A DNA stretch of 8,587 nt from Bacteroidales bacterium (GCA_003557965.1 PWND01000132.1:1-8587), one strand, 5' to 3'. Positions 1 to 8,263 are shown, numbered from the stretch's first letter. The notes: generated by a model not told the origin, from the sequence alone. Numbers and translations: made by a program.

Positions 1-1025
1 AAGGTTTCAGAATTGCCCTGGCAATTTTACACATGGGCCGGATGAAGTTGGGCGCAAATGTGATTGGTGCTGCAAAACAAACAACTACTGACTCTGTTGT
101 ATATGCTAATGAAAGAAAGCAGTTTGGCACACTGATCTCTAGCTTCGGTGCCATAAAGCACAAATTAGCCGAAATGGTTATAAAAGTGTTTGCTCATGAA
201 TCAGCTATTTATCGTGTAAGCAGAGACATTGATGTACTTATGGAAAAGTACAAAAATGAAGGTTGCGATGTAGGCTTAGGTTCAATTGATGCTATTAGTC
301 ATTATGCCGTTGAAGACGCTATATTGAAAGTATGGGGTTCTGAAATGCTTGATTTTGTTGTTGATGAAGGTGTTCAAGTCCACGGAGGAATGGGCTATTC
401 TGCCGAGATGAATGTAGAAAGAGCATACAGAGATTCAAGAATAAACAGGATTTTCGAAGGAACTAATGAAATAAACAGGCTCCTGGTTGTTGAAGCTGCT
501 ACCAAAAAAGCAATGAAAGGAGAATATGATTTATTTGGCCCGGCTGAAAAACTTTATAATGATATTGATAATATTTCTGATGGTGCAAAAAGTGGAGAAT
601 CATACTTTGAGCAAAAGCTTAGATATATTAAAAATATGAAAAAAGCTATTAAGCTTGTTATATACAGTGCCTCAAAAGTTCTCGGAAGAGGCTTCATGAA
701 AGAGCAGGAGGTGGTTAACAGGGTTTCTGACATGATAATGGATACTTACCTTGCTGAATCTCTCGTGCTGAGAGTACAAAAAAGAGAAAGCTTAAAAGGA
801 GAAGACTCCATTTACAGAGACATTGCAGATGTATTTGTGTATGATGCAGTTAATAAGTTCTTTGTTTATGCTAAAGATGCTATTTACTCTCACGTAGAAT
901 CTTCAGAAGCTGAAAAACTTGTTGCCGCAATAACCAAACTTACTAATGTTTCAGGAGTAAACACAATGGTAGCAAGGCGCAGAATCGCAAATAAACTGAT
1001 TGAAGATAATCAATATAAGTTTTAA
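1..1025 (+). CDS. Acyl-CoA dehydrogenase, long form, C-terminal part (5' truncated by window)
   Basis: Flavoenzyme that introduces the trans-2 double bond into acyl-CoA in beta-oxidation, passing electrons to electron-transfer flavoprotein. The frame is open from base 3 (reads GFRIALAILHMGR), so the ATG at 33 is internal and the true start lies upstream. Numbering from that ATG, the C-terminal helical domain of the ACAD fold begins with GANVIGAAKQ and ERKQFG. The second ACAD signature spans QVHGGMGY...ERAYRDSR (about 115-136). FEGTNEINR follows (141-149), and Glu142 in FEGT matches the catalytic base of MCAD/SCAD-type enzymes. A further ~170 residues follow the catalytic domain, as in the ~600-aa VLCAD/ACAD9-like enzymes common in Bacteroidota; this extra domain is helical and contains AESLVLRVQ. 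In this phylum such genes often lie next to etfAB, but that would be outside the window. Substrate chain length cannot be read from the sequence. It ends convergently with clpC at a shared terminator. Confidence 0.93.
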   Translation, partial: GFRIALAILHMGRMKLGANVIGAAKQTTTDSVVYANERKQFGTLISSFGAIKHKLAEMVIKVFAHESAIYRVSRDIDVLMEKYKNEGCDVGLGSIDAISHYAVEDAILKVWGSEMLDFVVDEGVQVHGGMGYSAEMNVERAYRDSRINRIFEGTNEINRLLVVEAATKKAMKGEYDLFGPAEKLYNDIDNISDGAKSGESYFEQKLRYIKNMKKAIKLVIYSASKVLGRGFMKEQEVVNRVSDMIMDTYLAESLVLRVQKRESLKGEDSIYRDIADVFVYDAVNKFFVYAKDAIYSHVESSEAEKLVAAITKLTNVSGVNTMVARRRIANKLIEDNQYKF

Positions 1026-1040
1026 TCTTAATATTGCTTT

Positions 1041-1087
1041 AAAAAAAAGAGCGGTAAATATTAATTTATTTACCGCTCTTTTTTTTT
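1041..1087. terminator. Bidirectional intrinsic terminator between convergent genes
   Basis: The perfect 11-bp stem gagcggtaaat (1049-1059) pairs with atttaccgctc (1068-1078) around an 8-nt loop. Eight A residues precede it (1041-1048) and nine T residues follow it (1079-1087). Read on + it is a GC-containing hairpin with a T tract ending the acyl-CoA dehydrogenase transcript. Read on - it is equally good and ends the clpC transcript, whose stop codon is only about 14 bp away. The A and T tracts can also extend the stem. Confidence 0.93.
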
Positions 1088-1100
1088 ATACGAGAGATGT

Positions 1101-3677
1101 TTATTTATTCTCTTTTTGTTTTTGCTGTTTTTTAACAGTTTTGATTTTTATAGCTTCTTCTTTTTTATCAAAGTCCACTTTTATTGTATCACCAACATTA
1201 ACATTGGATTTAATAATCTCTTCTGCCAATGGGTCTTCAAGGTATTTTTGAATAGCTCTTTTTAGCGGCCTCGCTCCATAAGCTGCATCCCAGCCTTTTT
1301 CAGCAATGAAGTTTTTAGCATCATCAGAAAGTACAACCTTAAATCCGATTTCGTTTATTCGCTTATAGATTACTTCAAGTTCAATGTCAATAATTTTGAA
1401 TATGTGCTCTTTTTGTAATGCGTCAAAAATAACAACATCATCAACACGATTAAGGAATTCCGGAGCAAAGGTCTTTTTTAATGCATTTTCAATAACACTT
1501 TGCGCATAAGTAAGGCTGGCGTCTTTACGAGCTTTAGTGTTAAAGCCCACTCCAAGTCCAAAGTCCTTCAACTGCCTTGAGCCAATATTTGAAGTCATGA
1601 TGATTATAGTATTCTTAAAATCAATCCTGCGGCCAAAGCTATCAGTAAGCATTCCATCGTCTAAAACTTGCAGCAACAGGTGAAATACATCGGGGTGAGC
1701 CTTTTCAATTTCATCAAGTAAAACAACAGAATATGGTTTTCTCCTGATTTTTTCTGTAAGCTGCCCGCCTTCTTCATAGCCAACATATCCGGGAGGTGCC
1801 CCAATCAGCCTGCTAACAGCAAATTTTTCCATATACTCGCTCATATCAATTCTAACAATAGCATCATCAGAATCAAAAAGATGCCTTGAAAGAATTTTTG
1901 CAAGGTGCGTTTTTCCAACACCTGTTGGGCCAAGAAATATAAATGAACCAATTGGTTTATTGGGGTCCTTTAATCCTGATCTGTTTCTTCTAATGGATTT
2001 AACAACTTTCTTTATTGCTTCATCTTGTCCAATAACGCTTTTAGAAAGTTCGTCTTCCATTCCTATCAATCTTTCACTTTCGTTCATAGCAATTCTTTGA
2101 ACAGGAATTCCTGTCATCATGGCAATTACTTCAGAAACATTCGTTTCGGTAACCAATTCTCTATGTAGTTGAGATTCTTCTTCCCAAAGCTTTTTCTCTC
2201 TAACAAGCTTTTCATTTAATTCTCTTTCCTGGTCGCGAAACTTAGCAGCAAGCTCATATTTTTGGCTTTTTATAGCTTTGGTTTTTTCGTTTCTTACTTC
2301 ATCTATTTTCCCTTCAATTTCAATAATATTTTTCGGAACCTTAATATTTGTAATATGTACACGTGAGCCTGCTTCATCAAGTGCATCAATTGCCTTATCA
2401 GGTAAACATCGGTCACTAATATACCTGTTGGTAAGCATTACACAAGAATTTATTGCATCTTCCGAGTAATTGACAAGGTGGTGATCTTCATATTTTTGTT
2501 TAATATTATTGAGAATTTCTACTGTTTCTTCAACGGAAGTGGGGTCAATAATAATTTTCTGAAATCTTCTTTCAAGTGCACCATCTTTTTCAATGTGCTG
2601 ACGGTATTCATCCAAAGTTGTAGCGCCTATACATTGCAAATCACCCCGAGCCAAGGCAGGTTTAAACATATTTGAGGCATCGAGTGAGCCAGAAGCTCCT
2701 CCAGCACCAACTATAGTATGCAACTCATCAATAAATAAGATTACATCCTGGTTTTTTTCAAGCTCATTAAGTAAAGCTTTCATCCTTTCTTCAAACTGCC
2801 CTCTGTACTTTGTACCGGCCACAAGAGATGCGATATCTAAAACTACTATTCTCTTATTAAACAGTGCTCTTGATACCTTTCTCTGGACAATACGAAGGGC
2901 AAGGCCTTCTGCAATAGCTGATTTACCTACACCGGGTTCACCAATTAAAATAGGATTATTCTTTTTTCTTCTTGATAGAATCTGGGCTATCCTTTGAAGT
3001 TCTTTTTCTCGTCCAACTACCGGGTCAAGCCTGTTTTCTTCAGCAGCCTTTGTTAAATCTCTTCCGAAATTATCAAGAACCGGAGTTTTTGATTTATCAG
3101 CGGGGTATCTTTTCCCGAATGAGCCTCCACCAAAGCCACCACCTTCTCCAGGCTCATCATCTCCTGTTTCATGAGATAACTCATCAGTAAAAGGTTTTAC
3201 ATCAGATTCAAGCTTTGAGTCATCATCATCACCTTCTTCTTTCCCAAATATCTGGTCTTTAAATGTTGCATAATCAATACCTTGATTTTCAAGAGTACGA
3301 GTGATAAAGTTTTCAGAATCTTTAAGAATGGATAACATTAAATGCTCCGTTCCAATCATATCACTGCCAAATAATTTTGCTTCAAGATATGTAATCTTTA
3401 ATACTCTTTCTGCTTGCTTTACAAGGGGAATATTGTCAATTGTTTTTGAAGATGGGTTGCTACTGGTTTTTACCCTGATTGTGTTTTCAATCTTTTGTTT
3501 AAGCTCAGGCAAGTCAACACCTAATTTTAATAGTATTTTAATTGCCAGGCCATCTCCAACTCTGATAATACCCAACAGTAAGTGTTCAATGCCAATATAA
3601 TCATTGCCATTTCTTAAAGCCTCTTCTCGGCTATATGTAATAACATCTTTTACTTCGGGTGAAAATTTTGCTTCCAT
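1101..3677 (-). CDS. clpC: ClpC, ATP-dependent Clp protease ATP-binding subunit
   Basis: Hexameric Hsp100 unfoldase that threads substrates into the ClpP peptidase in the cytoplasm. At 858 aa it is slightly longer than typical ClpC. The double Clp-N repeat is at about 1-145. An acidic, then Gly-rich linker follows (about 149-190, EGGGFGGGSFG). D1 AAA+ has Walker A GEPGVGKS (246-253), Walker B ILFIDELH (313-320), sensor GATT (351) and Arg finger ERRF (369-372). A UVR/M coiled-coil domain is at about 450-500. D2 AAA+ has Walker A GPTGVGKT (583-590), Walker B VVLLDEIEK (651-659) and sensor-2 GARPLKR (801-807). VGF at 710-712 matches the ClpP-docking tripeptide, which separates it from ClpB disaggregases. 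The UVR domain separates it from ClpA. The tail is basic (KKQQKQKENK). It is divergent from gyrA; clpP and adaptors such as MecA or McsAB are not in the window. There is no Shine-Dalgarno before the ATG, as usual in this phylum. All ATPase residues are intact. Confidence 0.97.
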   Translation of the reverse strand: MEAKFSPEVKDVITYSREEALRNGNDYIGIEHLLLGIIRVGDGLAIKILLKLGVDLPELKQKIENTIRVKTSSNPSSKTIDNIPLVKQAERVLKITYLEAKLFGSDMIGTEHLMLSILKDSENFITRTLENQGIDYATFKDQIFGKEEGDDDDSKLESDVKPFTDELSHETGDDEPGEGGGFGGGSFGKRYPADKSKTPVLDNFGRDLTKAAEENRLDPVVGREKELQRIAQILSRRKKNNPILIGEPGVGKSAIAEGLALRIVQRKVSRALFNKRIVVLDIASLVAGTKYRGQFEERMKALLNELEKNQDVILFIDELHTIVGAGGASGSLDASNMFKPALARGDLQCIGATTLDEYRQHIEKDGALERRFQKIIIDPTSVEETVEILNNIKQKYEDHHLVNYSEDAINSCVMLTNRYISDRCLPDKAIDALDEAGSRVHITNIKVPKNIIEIEGKIDEVRNEKTKAIKSQKYELAAKFRDQERELNEKLVREKKLWEEESQLHRELVTETNVSEVIAMMTGIPVQRIAMNESERLIGMEDELSKSVIGQDEAIKKVVKSIRRNRSGLKDPNKPIGSFIFLGPTGVGKTHLAKILSRHLFDSDDAIVRIDMSEYMEKFAVSRLIGAPPGYVGYEEGGQLTEKIRRKPYSVVLLDEIEKAHPDVFHLLLQVLDDGMLTDSFGRRIDFKNTIIIMTSNIGSRQLKDFGLGVGFNTKARKDASLTYAQSVIENALKKTFAPEFLNRVDDVVIFDALQKEHIFKIIDIELEVIYKRINEIGFKVVLSDDAKNFIAEKGWDAAYGARPLKRAIQKYLEDPLAEEIIKSNVNVGDTIKVDFDKKEEAIKIKTVKKQQKQKENK

Positions 3678-3722
3678 AAAAAAACTTAATAACTAATTGT
3701 AACTATAAAAGTAATAATAAAT

Positions 3723-3754
3723 CAAAAGTATTTAAAAAAAAAATACATTATAAA
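3723..3754 (-). promoter_or_regulatory. Putative clpC promoter, Bacteroidota type
   Basis: On the minus strand, TACTTTTG (3730-3723) fits the Bacteroidota -7 consensus TAnnTTTG exactly. Twenty bases upstream lies TTTA (3754-3751), a 3/4 match to the -33 TTTG. This would give a leader of roughly 35-40 nt before the ATG at 3677. No CIRCE or CtsR-like operator was seen. The region is so AT-rich that a chance match is possible. Confidence 0.45.
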
Positions 3755-3862
3755 GAATAAACTTAAAATTCTCATATAAATTATTAACAATTATATAAAT
3801 AAATTGTTAGCAAATTACATAAATATATGCAAAAAAACCAAGAATAATAAGTAAAAAAAGCG

Positions 3863-3870
3863 TATTTTCG
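3863..3870 (+). promoter_or_regulatory. Weak candidate -7 element for gyrA
   Basis: TATTTTCG differs by one base from TAnnTTTG and lies about 50 bp before the gyrA ATG, a plausible position. No TTG-like -33 element is found at the expected 19-21 bp spacing, so the support is poor. The rest of the 242-bp divergent region between clpC and gyrA is A/T runs with no other recognisable element. The sequence before the ATG (ctgaaaatcaat) has no Shine-Dalgarno. Confidence 0.22.
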
Positions 3871-3919
3871 TATGTTATTACAAAAAGTGAACCAAAAATA
3901 AAAATTACTGAAAATCAAT

Positions 3920-6415
3920 ATGTCAGAAGAAAAAATTTTTAAAGTAAACATTGAAGATCAGATGAAATCGGCATACATAGATTATGCTATGTCGGTTATA
4001 GTTTCAAGAGCACTGCCAGATGTTCGTGATGGCTTAAAGCCGGTACACAGGCGGGTATTATTTGGCATGCACGAATTAGGAGTGTTAAGTAATAAGACTT
4101 ATAAAAAATCAGCGAGAATTGTTGGTGAGGTTTTGGGTAAGTACCACCCTCATGGGGATTCTTCTGTTTATGATGCTATGGTAAGAATGGCGCAAGACTG
4201 GTCATTGCGTTATCCATTAATTGACGGCCAGGGAAATTTTGGCAGCATCGATGGTGACAGTCCGGCAGCAATGCGTTATACAGAGGCCAGGCTAAGAAAA
4301 ATTTCAGAAGAACTACTGATAGATATTGATAAAGATACTGTTGACTTTCAGTTGAACTTTGATGATACCCTTAAAGAGCCTACAGTACTACCAGCAAAGA
4401 TTCCCAATCTATTGGTAAATGGATCATCAGGAATTGCAGTAGGAATGGCAACAAATATGCCTCCACATAATTTAGGAGAAGTTGTTGACGGAACAATCGC
4501 TTACATAGACAATAAGGACATAGAGATTGATGAGCTTATGAACTTTATTAAAGGCCCTGATTTTCCAACCGGAGGAATAATATATGGTTATGAAGGCGTA
4601 AGACAAGCATTTACAACAGGAAAAGGCAGGATAGTTCTGAGAGGAGAAGCTAATATTGAAACCATGCCGGGGGGGAAGGAAGTTATTATAGTAACATCAA
4701 TCCCATATCTTGTAAATAAAGCGGAAATGATAAAAAAGACCGCTGACCTTGTTAATGAAAAAAGGATTGAAGGCATCACTGATATCAGGGATGAATCTGA
4801 CCGTGACGGCCTTAGGGTAGTGTATGATTTGAGAAAAGATGCCATACCTAACGTCGTTTTAAATCAATTATATCAATATACAGCACTGCAAACGTCTTTT
4901 AGCGTAAATAACATTGCACTCGTTAATGGCCGGCCACAAGTTCTTAATTTGAAAGATTTAATTAAGTACTTTGTTGAACACAGGCATGAAGTTGTAATCA
5001 GAAAAAGTAAATACGAGCTTAGGGAAGCTGAAAAAAGGCTCCATGTACTGGAAGGCTTTCTTATTGCTTTGGATAATCTTGATGCAATTATAAAGCTGAT
5101 CAGAGAATCAGAAACCACAGAAATTGCAAGAAACGAACTGATAAAGCAGTTTAATCTTTCAGAAATACAGGCAAGAGCAATTTTAGAAATGAGGCTAAGA
5201 GCTCTTACCGGAATGGAAAGAGAAAAGATTAAAGAGGAGCATAAAGCCATACTGGAAAGAATAACATACCTGAAAGAGCTTTTAGCAGATGAGCAGATGA
5301 GAATGAATGTAATAAAGGAAGAACTGCTTGATATAAAGAATAAATACAATGATAAGCCAAAAACTGAAATTGAATACACGGCTAATGATTTTAAAATAGA
5401 AGACACCATTGCCGATGAAGATGTTGTAATCACTGTTTCGCATATGGGATATATAAAAAGAACTCCTTTGAGCGATTACAAATTACAAAGCAGGGGAGGG
5501 CGCGGTTCGAAAGGTACTGCAACACGTGATGATGACTTTGTAGAATACCTTTTTTCTGCAACTAACCATAATTACTTGTTGTTCTTTACCGAACAAGGTA
5601 AATGCTTCTGGCTAAGAGTTTTTGAGCTGCCTGAAGGCACAAAATCCTCAAAAGGAAGGGCAATACAAAACCTTATAAACATTCCACCTGATGATAAGGT
5701 AAAGGCATTTGTTAATATTAAGGACTTAACTGATAAAGAATACATAAAAAACAACTTTGTAATTTTATCTACCAAAAAGGGCGTTATTAAAAAAACATCC
5801 TTAGAAGCATACTCAAGGCCAAGAGCTAATGGCATTATTGCAATAAATATTCGTGAAAATGATGAGCTTTTAGATGCAAAATTAACAACCGGACAAAATG
5901 ACATACTTTTGGCAAACAAGAGCGGAAAAGCAATTAGATTTAACGAAAGTGTTGTTAGAGCAGTTGGAAGAAATGCTTCAGGGGTTAGAGGTATTACCCT
6001 TGCAGACAGCAATGATGAAGTTGTAGGAATGGTATGCGTTGAAGATCCTGACAGTTCTATACTTGTTGTTTCTGAAAAAGGTTACGGGAAAAAATCTCCT
6101 CTTGAAGAATACAGAGTAACTAACAGGGGTGGAAAGGGAATTAAGACTCTTAATATAACTGAAAAAACCGGTAAGCTAATTGCAATGGCAAATGTAATAG
6201 ATAGTGAAGACCTGATGATTATTAATAAATCTGGCTTTACAATCAGAATGTCGGTTGCAGACTTAAGAAGCATTGGAAGGGCAACACAAGGAGTGAAGCT
6301 TATTAATCTGAAAAAAGGTGATAAAATTGCTGCTGTTGCTAAAGTACAGGAACAAAACGGTAATGAAAGTGATGATGATGCAATATCAGATGATAATGAA
6401 GGTAAAGAGGAATAA
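3920..6415 (+). CDS. gyrA: DNA gyrase subunit A
   Basis: Breakage-reunion subunit of gyrase (A2B2 with GyrB), which introduces negative supercoils using ATP. Length 831 aa, normal for the family. The winged-helix/tower region opens with DYAMSVIVSRALPDVRDGLK (21-40). The quinolone-resistance region reads HPHGDSSVYDAMVRMAQ. Ser81 and Asp85 correspond to E. coli Ser83 and Asp87, so no classical resistance substitution is present at these sites. Catalytic Tyr120 lies in AAMRYTEARL (E. coli Tyr122). A coiled-coil/exit-gate segment covers about 360-490. The C-terminal beta-pinwheel (about 500-805) carries the GyrA box QSRGGRGSKG (523-532), which identifies GyrA rather than ParC. Six blade motifs are visible, for example GYIKRTPLSDY and GYGKKSPLEEYR. 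The end is an acidic tail (ESDDDAISDDNEGKEE), comparable to tails that modulate DNA wrapping in other GyrA proteins. The ATG at 3920 is chosen because MSEEKIFKVNIEDQMKSAYI matches the usual N-terminus. gyrB is not in the window. Confidence 0.98.
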   Translation: MSEEKIFKVNIEDQMKSAYIDYAMSVIVSRALPDVRDGLKPVHRRVLFGMHELGVLSNKTYKKSARIVGEVLGKYHPHGDSSVYDAMVRMAQDWSLRYPLIDGQGNFGSIDGDSPAAMRYTEARLRKISEELLIDIDKDTVDFQLNFDDTLKEPTVLPAKIPNLLVNGSSGIAVGMATNMPPHNLGEVVDGTIAYIDNKDIEIDELMNFIKGPDFPTGGIIYGYEGVRQAFTTGKGRIVLRGEANIETMPGGKEVIIVTSIPYLVNKAEMIKKTADLVNEKRIEGITDIRDESDRDGLRVVYDLRKDAIPNVVLNQLYQYTALQTSFSVNNIALVNGRPQVLNLKDLIKYFVEHRHEVVIRKSKYELREAEKRLHVLEGFLIALDNLDAIIKLIRESETTEIARNELIKQFNLSEIQARAILEMRLRALTGMEREKIKEEHKAILERITYLKELLADEQMRMNVIKEELLDIKNKYNDKPKTEIEYTANDFKIEDTIADEDVVITVSHMGYIKRTPLSDYKLQSRGGRGSKGTATRDDDFVEYLFSATNHNYLLFFTEQGKCFWLRVFELPEGTKSSKGRAIQNLINIPPDDKVKAFVNIKDLTDKEYIKNNFVILSTKKGVIKKTSLEAYSRPRANGIIAINIRENDELLDAKLTTGQNDILLANKSGKAIRFNESVVRAVGRNASGVRGITLADSNDEVVGMVCVEDPDSSILVVSEKGYGKKSPLEEYRVTNRGGKGIKTLNITEKTGKLIAMANVIDSEDLMIINKSGFTIRMSVADLRSIGRATQGVKLINLKKGDKIAAVAKVQEQNGNESDDDAISDDNEGKEE

Positions 6416-6519
6416 TTGAAATTCTTTACTAATAAGCATATTTGAACTATTGTATTGGGTTATTCTATTGAGCTTTATTTTCTTTGTATAGCATTAAAGA
6501 ATGAATAATTTATTACAGA

Positions 6520-6550
6520 TTTGTATTGAGAAGATATTATATTAAATTTG
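6520..6550 (+). promoter_or_regulatory. Promoter candidate for the TPR lipoprotein gene
   Basis: TTTG (6520-6523), a 19-bp spacer and TAAATTTG (6543-6550) match the Bacteroidota sigma-ABfr consensus (TTTG/TAnnTTTG) at the favoured spacing. Transcription would start near 6557, giving a leader of about 36 nt with an A-rich run just before the ATG at 6593, typical of this phylum in place of a Shine-Dalgarno. The 177-bp gap after gyrA has no hairpin plus T-run terminator, so read-through from gyrA may also contribute. A poorer match (TTG 6416-6418, CATATTTG 6437-6444) lies nearer gyrA. Confidence 0.6.
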
Positions 6551-6592
6551 CAACATTAAACAACATATTTTTAACCAAAAAAAAATAACATA

Positions 6593-7822
6593 ATGAAACG
6601 GATATTATTTCTATTAATTGCAGCGGTATTTGTTACATTAATCGCTTGTGATGTTCAACAAAGAGAGCTAACTTCTATAAGCAGAGATTTAGAAGATGGG
6701 CAGGTTGCTTTAGCTAAAGAAAGAATTGATTCTATTATTGAAACAGAGGCAAGAGAAAACCCAAATGCCTGGCTAACTAAAGCTAATGTTTACATGGAAA
6801 TAGCTCTTTCGGAAGATCCTGCTATTAGTGAATTACACCCAACACCATTACAGGTAGCAGATGATGCTATTAAAAAAGCAGAAGAGATTGATAAGGACAA
6901 TCAGTTTTTGCTTCATATACAACAAGCAAATCTTTTCTTAAGCCAGGTGTATTATGAGATAGGTGCAGGAAAATTCAATGAGGGCGTATTTGATGATGCA
7001 AGTTCACTGTTTTACAGATCTTATGAAATAAGCGAGTCGTTTGGCTCAATTGATACACTAACTTTGTTTTATGCAGGATATGCAGCAAAACAAGGAGAAT
7101 TAATGGAAGATGCCACAAAATATATGGAAAAGCTGGTGGAACTTGACTTTCATGAACTTGAGGTTTACACAACACTTATAAGCGCTCATGCAGGCCTGGA
7201 AAACTACGATGAAGCTGAAAAGTGGATAGAAAGAGCAAAAGAACTTGACCCTGATGAAGTTCCTATTGAAATAATCTTTGCTGAAGCAAACTACTATCTT
7301 AGAATAGGGGATGCTGAAGGCGCCGAAAGAGCTATCAGTGCCGCTATTGAAAGAGAACCGGATAATGCTAACTTATACTTTGCTTTAGGGGCAAATTATG
7401 AAAGGATTTATTTAGATGATACTCACACTGAGGAGGATCGGGATAATGCCTTTAACAGTGCTATTGAATCTTACGAGCAATCATTGGAATTAGAACCTGA
7501 CCAGTTTGATGTTGTGTATTCAATTGGAGCATTATACTTCAATAAAGGCATTATGCTTTACGAAGAAGCTGATGAGGCTCTTAGAGAAGACCACGACTTT
7601 GCATTGTATGAGAAAAGAGCTAAAGAGTTCCAGAGTATATGGCTTAAAGCTCAACCATACCTTGAGGAAGCAAAAGAAATGATTGACGAAGAAAACCCTA
7701 ATTACAGGGTAGTGATAAATTCATTAACTGAATTATATGCCAGAACAAATCAAACAGATAAGCTAAATGAAATAATGGAGCTTAGAAAAAGAAAAGGTTT
7801 TGAAACTATTGAAGAAGACTAA
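6593..7822 (+). CDS. Tetratricopeptide-repeat lipoprotein
   Basis: Product of 409 aa. The N-terminus is a type II signal peptide: MKR, a hydrophobic core, and lipobox LIAC with the lipidated cysteine at position 19. The mature protein begins CDVQQRE, so it is predicted to be membrane-anchored in the periplasm or outer membrane. The following residues lack an obvious acidic lipoprotein export signal, so surface exposure is not indicated. The rest is alpha-helical TPR-like repeats. The clearest are at about 156-186 (LFYAGYAAKQGELMEDATKY), 189-220 (EEAxxW-type: YDEAEKWIERAKELDP), 223-257 (GDAEGAERAISAAIEREPDN), 259-304 (IESYEQSLELEPDQ) and 306-370, with weaker repeats N-terminal to these. TPRs are protein-protein interaction scaffolds; no enzymatic domain is seen. 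A TPR gene directly after gyrA is, as I recall, also found in other Bacteroidales, including Porphyromonas gingivalis. The biological partner is unknown. It has its own promoter candidate and a terminator directly downstream. Confidence 0.9.
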   Translation: MKRILFLLIAAVFVTLIACDVQQRELTSISRDLEDGQVALAKERIDSIIETEARENPNAWLTKANVYMEIALSEDPAISELHPTPLQVADDAIKKAEEIDKDNQFLLHIQQANLFLSQVYYEIGAGKFNEGVFDDASSLFYRSYEISESFGSIDTLTLFYAGYAAKQGELMEDATKYMEKLVELDFHELEVYTTLISAHAGLENYDEAEKWIERAKELDPDEVPIEIIFAEANYYLRIGDAEGAERAISAAIEREPDNANLYFALGANYERIYLDDTHTEEDRDNAFNSAIESYEQSLELEPDQFDVVYSIGALYFNKGIMLYEEADEALREDHDFALYEKRAKEFQSIWLKAQPYLEEAKEMIDEENPNYRVVINSLTELYARTNQTDKLNEIMELRKRKGFETIEED

Positions 7823-7851
7823 AGCTAAATTATAAATACAAATTTCAATCA

Positions 7852-7879
7852 GGCCGGCATAATTTTGCCGGCTTTTTTT
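7852..7879 (+). terminator. Intrinsic terminator after the TPR gene
   Basis: The stem gccggca (7853-7859) pairs with tgccggc (7866-7872) around the 6-nt loop taattt and is followed immediately by seven T residues (7873-7879). A G-T wobble and an A-T pair can extend it. It lies 30 bp after the TPR stop codon and ends the gyrA/TPR transcription unit. Confidence 0.93.
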
Positions 7880-8206
7880 ATTTCTCGCAATTAACCATTA
7901 ATTAGATAGTGCAGTTAGGCATTAAAATCGGTAGAAAATAATAAATAACTTCAGGAACATTATTTATTTTCTATAAATAGAAAAGAGAGAGGTTAAGTTG
8001 TACATAGTTTTTCATAAGTAATTAGTGATGTAAAACATAATTGTAAATTCTGAATATCATATTAATCTATTGAAATTTTAAAAAGGGAGGATGCAATCCT
8101 GTTTTCCGGATAAGACACCCGCTTTGCAAAAACAAAATGTGTAAATCAAAGAATAAAAGAGCGTTATAAAATTAATGAAAAACTCATCCGGAACTCAGGA
8201 AATTTA
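7880..8206. other. AT-rich non-coding stretch without recognisable gene
   Basis: No ORF of convincing length or similarity is seen on either strand. It contains overlapping AT-rich inverted repeats (7932-7984). A small hairpin, aggat-gca-atcct (8088-8100), is preceded by GGGAGG. TCCGGA occurs twice, at 8105-8110 and 8187-8192. No known riboswitch or RNA family was recognised by eye. Confidence 0.6.
7932..7984. repeat. Overlapping AT-rich inverted repeats
   Basis: tagaaaataa (7932-7941) is complementary to ttattttcta (7964-7973), a 10-bp stem. The same right arm (ttttcta, 7967-7973) is also complementary to tagaaaa at 7978-7984 with a 4-nt loop. The two hairpins are mutually exclusive. All pairs but one per arm are A-T, so stability is low and chance is a reasonable explanation. 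Confidence 0.4.
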
Positions 8207-8263
8207 TCAAACCTCAAACCCGGAGGGTTTGCATGTTTATAAAACACAGGTGCTTGTTAACCG

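Noticed and set aside
33..35. ATG at 33 as the start of the acyl-CoA dehydrogenase
   Set aside because: The frame is open upstream to base 3 with matching family residues (GFRIALAILHMGR), and the catalytic flavoprotein needs the missing N-terminal domains.
1000..1251. Open frame of 83 codons on + across the acyl-CoA dehydrogenase end and clpC
   Set aside because: It runs through the bidirectional terminator and antisense to the conserved clpC C-terminus; its composition is a Phe/Leu-rich shadow.
4873..5433. 186-codon open frame on the minus strand inside gyrA
   Set aside because: It is antisense to the conserved gyrA coiled-coil region. The Ser/Leu-rich product is what reversed AT-rich Glu/Lys codons give.
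5572..6012. 146-codon open frame on the minus strand inside gyrA
   Set aside because: It is antisense to the GyrA beta-pinwheel blades, which are clearly coding on +; no family resemblance or start context.
6416..6519. Terminator after gyrA
   Set aside because: No stem with a following T run was found in the gap; only short weak complementarities such as cttt/aaag.
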